Assembly: GCA_023411035.1 (NCBI GenBank)
Contig: JAEYPE010000149.1
Span: 1-36,081, forward strand
Length of the DNA stretch: 36,081 bases
Origin: Pseudomonadota bacterium
GTDB taxonomy: Bacteria > Pseudomonadota > Alphaproteobacteria > Azospirillales > Azospirillaceae
Direction: 5' to 3'
A model generated the notes under the pieces. That model searched no databases and had not been told where the DNA came from. It saw only the letters and a program-made list of their open reading frames with translations. The position numbers and the translations under genes were made by a program. Positions 31,468 through 36,081 of this stretch are shown here, piece after piece; position 1 is the first letter of the stretch, and each line of letters begins with the position of its first letter.

Positions 31468-31494
31468 TTGTCCCTGGTGACGCGATCAAATACT
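31468..31494 (+). promoter_or_regulatory. Weak promoter candidate for the caspase gene
   Basis: TTGTCC (31468-31473) and AATACT (31489-31494) are 15 bases apart, shorter than ideal. The -35 lies inside an imperfect inverted repeat, GATGCGTTACC (31444-31454) and GGTGACGCGATC (31476-31487). Confidence 0.3.
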
Positions 31495-31531
31495 GAACGA
31501 AATGGATGGTCGATACCACGTTCCACCATCC

Positions 31532-31558
31532 GGTGACCATGGCATGAGGTGACCATGG
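31532..31558. repeat. Direct repeat at the caspase start codon
   Basis: GGTGACCATGG occurs at 31532-31542 and again at 31548-31558. The second copy holds the true ATG (31555); the first copy holds an ATG followed after one codon by TGA. Confidence 0.85.
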
Positions 31559-34278
31559 GCGTGCGCCTTTGCCGTCTTGTCCTTGCGGTGACCGCCGGCC
31601 TTCTGCTGGCCGTGGCGGCGTGGGCGCCGTCCGGTCTGGCGGCCGCCTCGCCGGAGCAGCGCATTGCGCTGGTCATCGGCGTCAGCGTCTACCGCCACGC
31701 CCCGGAACTGCCCAACCCGCGCAACGACGCCCGCGCCATGTCGGCGGCTCTGCGCAAGATGGGCTTCGCGGTCGAGGAGAAATACGACCTCGACAACCGC
31801 GGCATGGCGGAGGCGCTGCGCGGCTTCGGCATCCAGGCGGCGCAGGCCGACGTGGCGCTGCTGTATTTCGCCGGGCACGGGATGCAGGTGGGCGGCACCA
31901 ACTTCCTGATCCCCGCCGACGCCCGGCTGGAGCGCGAGCGCGATCTCGTCTATGAGGCGCTGCCCCTGAACCTGCCGATGGGCGAACTGGCCCAGGCGCG
32001 CAAGCTGGGCATCCTGATCCTGGACGCCTGCCGGAACAACCCCTTCGCCGACCGGCTGGTGCGGTCCGGCACCAAGCGGACGGAGGTGCATTCCGGCTTC
32101 GCCCGCGTGGACGACACGCCGACCGACACGCTGGTCGCGATGGCGACCCGCGCCGACGCGGTGGCCGAGGACGGGCAGGGCGACCACAGCCCCTACACCG
32201 CGTCCCTGCTGAAGAATTTCGAGGTGCCGGGGCTGGAGCTCAGCCTGTTCTTCCGCCGGGTGCGCGACGACGTGATGCAGATCACCCAGGGCCGGCAGGA
32301 GCCGTTCCTCTACGGGTCGCTGGGGGCCGCTCCCTTCTACTTCAACCCGCTGCCGGAGAACCGCCCGCCGCAGCTCGCCGCCATACGGATGCTGGAGGTG
32401 TTCGACCGCGGCGGGACGGAGGGGCTGGGCATCGCGCGGCCCAGCGACCCCGACAACGACCAGCTTTTCGCCCAGGTGACCGGCCTGCCGCGCGGCGGCG
32501 GGGTGCGGATCGGCGACCGGGTGGTGCTGATCGGCGATTACCTGACGGTGGACCAGCTCGCCGCCGCCACCTTCCGTCCCGACGCCAGCCATCTGGGCGA
32601 CGCCGGGAGTTTCGAGTTCGCGGTGATGGACGGGCGCGGCGGGGTGGCGCGGGGCACCGTCCCGATCCTCATCAAGCCGAGCAACCGCCCGCCCGTCGCC
32701 GTCGCCGAGCGCAGCGTGCGGGCCGTGGTCAACAGCCTGAGGCTGGAGGTGCCGACCGACCCGGACGGCGATCCGCTGACCTTTACCGTCAGCGCCGTCC
32801 CGGAGCGCGGCGAGGTCCGCGACGGCACCACCGCCCTGAAGCCCGGCGACCGGCTGGCGCCGGAGCGGCTGACCGCCCTGACCTTCGACCCGGAACGGGC
32901 GCCCGCTGGCCGCGCCGGGGTGTTCAGCGTGCTCGTCGAGGACGGGCGCGGCGGGCGCACCACGATGAGCGCGCTTCTGGAGGTCGATGAGGCCGGCGCC
33001 TCCCTGCCGCAGGCCGACCTGGAGGAATCGCTGTGGCGCCGCGTGCGCGACAGCCGCGACGCCGACGCGCTGGACGCCTTCCTGCGCCTGTTCGGCACAG
33101 GTCCCTTCGCCGGCCCGGCGCGGGACCGGTTGAGCCGGCTGCAAGCCGAATCGGCGAAGGTCGCGGCGGCGTCCTCGGCCGCCGGGGCGGGGAGCAGCGG
33201 ATCGTCCGGTGGCGGCTCGTCAAGTGGCGGCTCGTCCGGGGGCAAGGCCGCGCCGCCGCCGGAACTCCAGCTCGACACCGCCGGGGAGGGCATGTATGTG
33301 GCGGTCGCCGACGCGGAGCTGCGCGCCGGGCCGGACGCGCGGTCGGACCGGGTGGGCAATATCACCAAGGATGGTCCGGTGCGGGTGCTGGGGCGCGTGG
33401 CCGACGCCGACTGGTACCGGGTGGCGCTGGATGACGGCACGCAGGGCTTCGTCCGCGGCCCCGCGCTTCGCCCCGCCGGGCCGGAGGACCGCCAGCGGCT
33501 GGCGCTGGCCGCACCGGCCCAGCCGGGGGGATCGCAGGGCCGGGCGCAGGGCAGCGGCAACAGCTTCCAGGACTGCCCGGAATGCCCGCCGATGATGCGC
33601 ATTCCCGCCGGCAGCTTCGTCATGGGCAGCGAGCGCGGCGACCCGAGCCAGCGCCCGCCCCGCCGCGTCACCTTCGCCCGGCCCTTCGCCATCGGGGTCT
33701 ACGAGGTGACGGTCGCCAACTGGCGCGCCTGCGTGGAGGGCGGCGGCTGCGCCGCCATGCCGCGGATGCGCAATCCCTCGGACGACACGCCGGTCCACAA
33801 CATCCATGTGGAGGACGCGCTGGCCTACACGGAGTGGCTCAGCCGCAAGACCGGCCAGCGCTACCGCCTGCCGAGCGAGGCCGAATGGGAATACGCGGCG
33901 CGCGGCGGCAGCGCGGCGCGCTTCTCCTGGGGGGACAGCCTGACGCCCGGTGCGCGGCTGGCGAACTGCCGGGACTGCGGCGGCTCCTTCGACCGGTCGC
34001 TGCCGGCGCCGGTCGGCAGCTTCCAGCCCAACGCCTTCGGGCTCTACGACACCAGCGGCGGCGTGGCGGAGTGGGTCGCCGACTGCTGGAACCCCGGCTA
34101 CAAGGGCGCCCCGGCGGATGGCAGCGCCTGGATGGAGGGTGACTGCCGCAAGCGGGTGCTGCGCGGCGGTTCCTGGCGGGATGGGCAGGACGCCATCGCC
34201 GTCACCGCCCGCATCGGCTACGACGCCGACGTGCGCTATTTCGCGGACGGGCTGCGCGTGGCCCGCGACCTGAACTGA
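31555..34278 (+). CDS. Secreted caspase-like (C14) protein with cadherin-like, SH3 and FGE/SUMF1 domains
   Basis: The 907-residue product has a signal peptide (about 1-31), a caspase-fold p20-like domain (about 36-260) with the dyad His 108 in YFAGHGMQ and Cys 159 in LDACRNNPF, and two cadherin-like/tandem-95 repeats (about 275-370 and 380-480; PTDPDGDPLTFTV). A Ser/Gly linker (about 540-565), a bacterial SH3 domain (about 580-640) and a C-terminal FGE-sulfatase domain (about 670-907; IPAGSFVMGS, RLPSEAEWEYAARGG, RGGSWRDG) follow. The cysteines of true formylglycine-generating enzymes near the C-terminus are absent, so that domain probably binds rather than oxidises. ATG 31555 is behind GAGG. 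A related gene with a broken dyad follows. Role unknown. Confidence 0.9.
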   Translation: MGVRLCRLVLAVTAGLLLAVAAWAPSGLAAASPEQRIALVIGVSVYRHAPELPNPRNDARAMSAALRKMGFAVEEKYDLDNRGMAEALRGFGIQAAQADVALLYFAGHGMQVGGTNFLIPADARLERERDLVYEALPLNLPMGELAQARKLGILILDACRNNPFADRLVRSGTKRTEVHSGFARVDDTPTDTLVAMATRADAVAEDGQGDHSPYTASLLKNFEVPGLELSLFFRRVRDDVMQITQGRQEPFLYGSLGAAPFYFNPLPENRPPQLAAIRMLEVFDRGGTEGLGIARPSDPDNDQLFAQVTGLPRGGGVRIGDRVVLIGDYLTVDQLAAATFRPDASHLGDAGSFEFAVMDGRGGVARGTVPILIKPSNRPPVAVAERSVRAVVNSLRLEVPTDPDGDPLTFTVSAVPERGEVRDGTTALKPGDRLAPERLTALTFDPERAPAGRAGVFSVLVEDGRGGRTTMSALLEVDEAGASLPQADLEESLWRRVRDSRDADALDAFLRLFGTGPFAGPARDRLSRLQAESAKVAAASSAAGAGSSGSSGGGSSSGGSSGGKAAPPPELQLDTAGEGMYVAVADAELRAGPDARSDRVGNITKDGPVRVLGRVADADWYRVALDDGTQGFVRGPALRPAGPEDRQRLALAAPAQPGGSQGRAQGSGNSFQDCPECPPMMRIPAGSFVMGSERGDPSQRPPRRVTFARPFAIGVYEVTVANWRACVEGGGCAAMPRMRNPSDDTPVHNIHVEDALAYTEWLSRKTGQRYRLPSEAEWEYAARGGSAARFSWGDSLTPGARLANCRDCGGSFDRSLPAPVGSFQPNAFGLYDTSGGVAEWVADCWNPGYKGAPADGSAWMEGDCRKRVLRGGSWRDGQDAIAVTARIGYDADVRYFADGLRVARDLN

Positions 34279-34518
34279 CCTTTGCCCCGTTCGTCGCCAC
34301 CGTTCGTTGGTGGGACGCACCGTCTGCGGATGGGACCGCGCCGTCGCCGAAATTGCCCAAAGGGGTGTCGGGCGGGTGCGCTAGACTTGCTGATCCCGAT
34401 TTCGGGTGGACCGATGATGACGGGGCGGTCGTGGCCCCGACCAAAATCATTACAGCCGCCGCGCCGCAAGACTCCCTAAAGGGGTAGGCAACGAGAAGAT
34501 CAGGTGGAGGGTATCGAC

Positions 34519-36081
34519 GTGTTGCGCTGGCCCTGTAGCGCCGTTTGGAGTGTTGCGCTGGTCCTGGTGGCGGCGAACGCCGCCTTTGCCTCCACGGCTT
34601 TTGCTCAGGACAAGCGCGTCGCGCTGGTGATCGGCAACGCACAATACCAGGACGGCGGCCCCGCCGCCGGGGTGGGCGCCAACACGGCGGTCGTCGCGGA
34701 CGCGCTGCGCCGCGCCGGCTTCACCGTCACCGCCGCCGAGAATCTCGACCACCGCGGCATGGTCGCCGCGCTGAGCCGCTTCCAGGACGCGCTGGGCGCC
34801 GCCGATCTGGGCTTCCTCTATTACTCCGGGGTGGCGCTGAGCCTGTCGGCCAAGGGCTTCCTGGTGCCGGTGGATGCGAAGCTCGCCTCCGAATACGACG
34901 TGATCTTCGACACCATCGAGCTGGATTACGCGCTGAAGGAGATCCAGCGCAGCGGGCGCAAGGCCGTCGCCGTGTTCGACCCGGTGCCCGCCCACCCGCT
35001 GGCCGACCGGCTGGCCGCCGCCATGGGCGAGGAGGGGCGGTCGGTGAAGCCGGCGCTGGCGGCCCCGGCGGCGCTCGACAACCTGTTCGTCGTCTACTCG
35101 CACCGGCCCGGCACGCCGCCGGCTTCGCCGCCCGGCAAGGGAGCCGACGCCTTCTCCGCCGCCCTGGCGCAGGAGATGGTCAAGTCCGGCGTGCCGCTGC
35201 GCGACGCGCTGGCCGAGGTCGCGCGCACCGTCGTCGAGCGCACCCGCGGGGCGCAGCATCCCTGGCTCCAGGACCGGCTGAGCGGCGATCTCGTGCTGGT
35301 GCCCGGCCCGCGTGCCCCCTCCGCCGCCATTGCGCGAACGGAAGAGGCTCCGCCCGCCGAGGAGACGAAGGCACCCGAACAGAAAGTCGTGGAGCCGAAG
35401 CCGCTCCCGCAGCGGCCCGAGGAGAAGCCGGCGGCCCCGGCGCCCCCGGCAGCCGCCGAGGTCGAAGTGGCCCCGCTGAACGAGAAGCGGGTGGTGATGC
35501 GCGACACCAACCTGCGCACGGGTCCCGACACCAAGGCGGCGGTCGTCGTCACCCTGCGCCGGGACAGCGAGGTTTCCGTCACCGGGCGGACCAGCCGGAA
35601 CGGCGGCTGGCTGCGCGTCGAGCAGGACGGGAAGACCGGCTTCGCCTACGCCAGCAACCTCGTCAAGCCGGAGGATGTGCCGGTCGCCTCCGCCCAGCCG
35701 CAAACGCCACCCCCGCAATCCCCGCAGGCGGCGCTGGCGCCGGGCGTCTACACGATGGCGCGGAACGCCAACCTGTTCGCCCGTCCGGTGCTGGGCGCCC
35801 GCAGCCTTCGCGATCTGGAACAGGGGCAGCGGGTAACGCTGATCCAGACGGCGCCCCAATCCGGCTGGGTCCTGGTGAGGGATTCGTCGGGGCAGGAGGG
35901 CTACGTCACCGCCGGCACGCTGGCGGGCCGGTCCGGTGATCCGGTGTCCATGGGCGGCGCGGCGCCCGCCGCCAATCCGCCGCCCCCGGTGGTCCGCGGC
36001 GATGCCGACCCGGTGGCCGGCACTCTGTCCGGCACGACCGGCCCGGCGACGTTCGCGGCCCTTCCCGACGGGGGCGGGAGT
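34519..36081 (+). CDS. Pseudo-caspase (C14-like, catalytic dyad lost) with SH3 domains, truncated at window edge
   Basis: The frame is open from GTG 34519 to the last base, so at least 521 residues are present and the C-terminus is missing. GGAGGG at 34506-34511 supports this start, which gives a signal peptide (about 1-30, ending TAFAQ). The next 220 residues match the neighbouring caspase closely in pattern (RVALVIGNAQY; LDHRGMVAAL; KGFLVPVDAKL). Where the neighbour has GHG, this protein has SGVALS (Val 105 at the His place), and DACRNNP is replaced by DPVPAHP (Val 156 at the Cys place), so it should not be a protease. After an acidic/Pro-rich linker (about 275-320) come an SH3_3 domain (about 325-382) and a second SH3-like repeat (about 410-475). 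It may regulate or bind partners of the active paralogue. Confidence 0.88.
   Translation, partial: MLRWPCSAVWSVALVLVAANAAFASTAFAQDKRVALVIGNAQYQDGGPAAGVGANTAVVADALRRAGFTVTAAENLDHRGMVAALSRFQDALGAADLGFLYYSGVALSLSAKGFLVPVDAKLASEYDVIFDTIELDYALKEIQRSGRKAVAVFDPVPAHPLADRLAAAMGEEGRSVKPALAAPAALDNLFVVYSHRPGTPPASPPGKGADAFSAALAQEMVKSGVPLRDALAEVARTVVERTRGAQHPWLQDRLSGDLVLVPGPRAPSAAIARTEEAPPAEETKAPEQKVVEPKPLPQRPEEKPAAPAPPAAAEVEVAPLNEKRVVMRDTNLRTGPDTKAAVVVTLRRDSEVSVTGRTSRNGGWLRVEQDGKTGFAYASNLVKPEDVPVASAQPQTPPPQSPQAALAPGVYTMARNANLFARPVLGARSLRDLEQGQRVTLIQTAPQSGWVLVRDSSGQEGYVTAGTLAGRSGDPVSMGGAAPAANPPPPVVRGDADPVAGTLSGTTGPATFAALPDGGGS

Larger units (their letters stand above)
31245..31554. other. Divergent spacer between the DUF3126 and caspase genes
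   Basis: No gene is visible in these 310 bases. They contain a CTATAT box on the minus strand near 31270 that may belong to the DUF3126 gene, a REP-like pair of palindromes (31363-31405), a weak promoter for the caspase gene (31468-31494) within an imperfect inverted repeat (31444-31487), and a duplicated start-codon region (31532-31558). Confidence 0.6.

Noticed and set aside
33209..33236. Short tandem DNA repeat (GTGGCGGCTCGTC twice) in the caspase gene
   Set aside because: It only encodes the Ser/Gly-rich linker and is explained by its low complexity.
33900..34278. Diversity-generating retroelement variable region in the FGE domain
   Set aside because: FGE-type lectin folds are known targets of these elements, but there is no template repeat and no reverse transcriptase in the window, and the C-terminal codons are not enriched for mutable adenines. 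The DNA to the right of the window was not seen.
1..36081. CRISPR array, phage, integrase or insertion sequence
   Set aside because: No regularly spaced direct repeats and no transposase, integrase or phage gene were found on either strand.

Overview
The window (about 36 kb, GC-rich, third codon positions strongly G/C) looks like ordinary chromosome of an alphaproteobacterium of the Rhodospirillales, most likely Azospirillum or a close relative. The basis is the gene content and order (rne-amiC-PBP1A-prfB block, DUF3126, plant-type glutamate-cysteine ligase), the RNase E C-terminus ending in an RGWW motif, and short GC-rich palindromic repeats between genes. This is inference from sequence reading; no search was run. 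I see no rRNA, tRNA, CRISPR array, transposase, integrase or phage gene.

Layout. 1-4.8 kb: the tail of an unknown RKP-repeat protein, then ubiA (ubiquinone) divergent from rsmE (16S rRNA methylation) and gshA (glutathione), closed by a bidirectional terminator. 3.7-9.1 kb: a PLP aminotransferase and a degenerate gamma-glutamyltranspeptidase-like lipoprotein on the minus strand, divergent from an M48 metalloprotease with TPRs, a DsbA-like periplasmic thiol oxidoreductase and a YihX-like HAD phosphatase. 9.1-12.8 kb: greB and rne. 12.8-17.4 kb: a long rne leader, then the cell-wall genes amiC and PBP1A. 17.5-19.9 kb: an SGNH-like protein and an MBOAT acyltransferase on the opposite strand, a probable O-acetylation module placed between PBP1A and prfB. 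20.3-21.8 kb: prfB, which needs a +1 programmed frameshift, and a small secreted peptidoglycan-binding protein.

21.8-29.9 kb, minus strand: a four-gene operon. The first gene encodes an approximately 1,800-residue fusion of acyl-CoA synthetase, enoyl-CoA hydratase and enoyl-CoA reductase, the architecture of propionyl-CoA synthase from the 3-hydroxypropionate bicycle. It overlaps an ABC ATPase gene by four bases, and a permease and a Tat-type solute-binding protein follow. This suggests uptake of a small organic acid, possibly 3-hydroxypropionate, and its reduction to propionyl-CoA. A REP/BIME-like palindromic repeat lies in frame inside the fusion gene.

30.3-36.1 kb: a small membrane protein, a DUF3126 protein, and two neighbouring caspase-fold (C14) proteins. 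The first keeps the His/Cys dyad and carries cadherin-like repeats, an SH3 domain and an FGE/SUMF1 C-type-lectin-like domain. The second, cut by the window edge, has lost both catalytic residues and has two SH3-like domains. This active/pseudo-caspase pair and the fusion-gene operon are the parts most worth following up.
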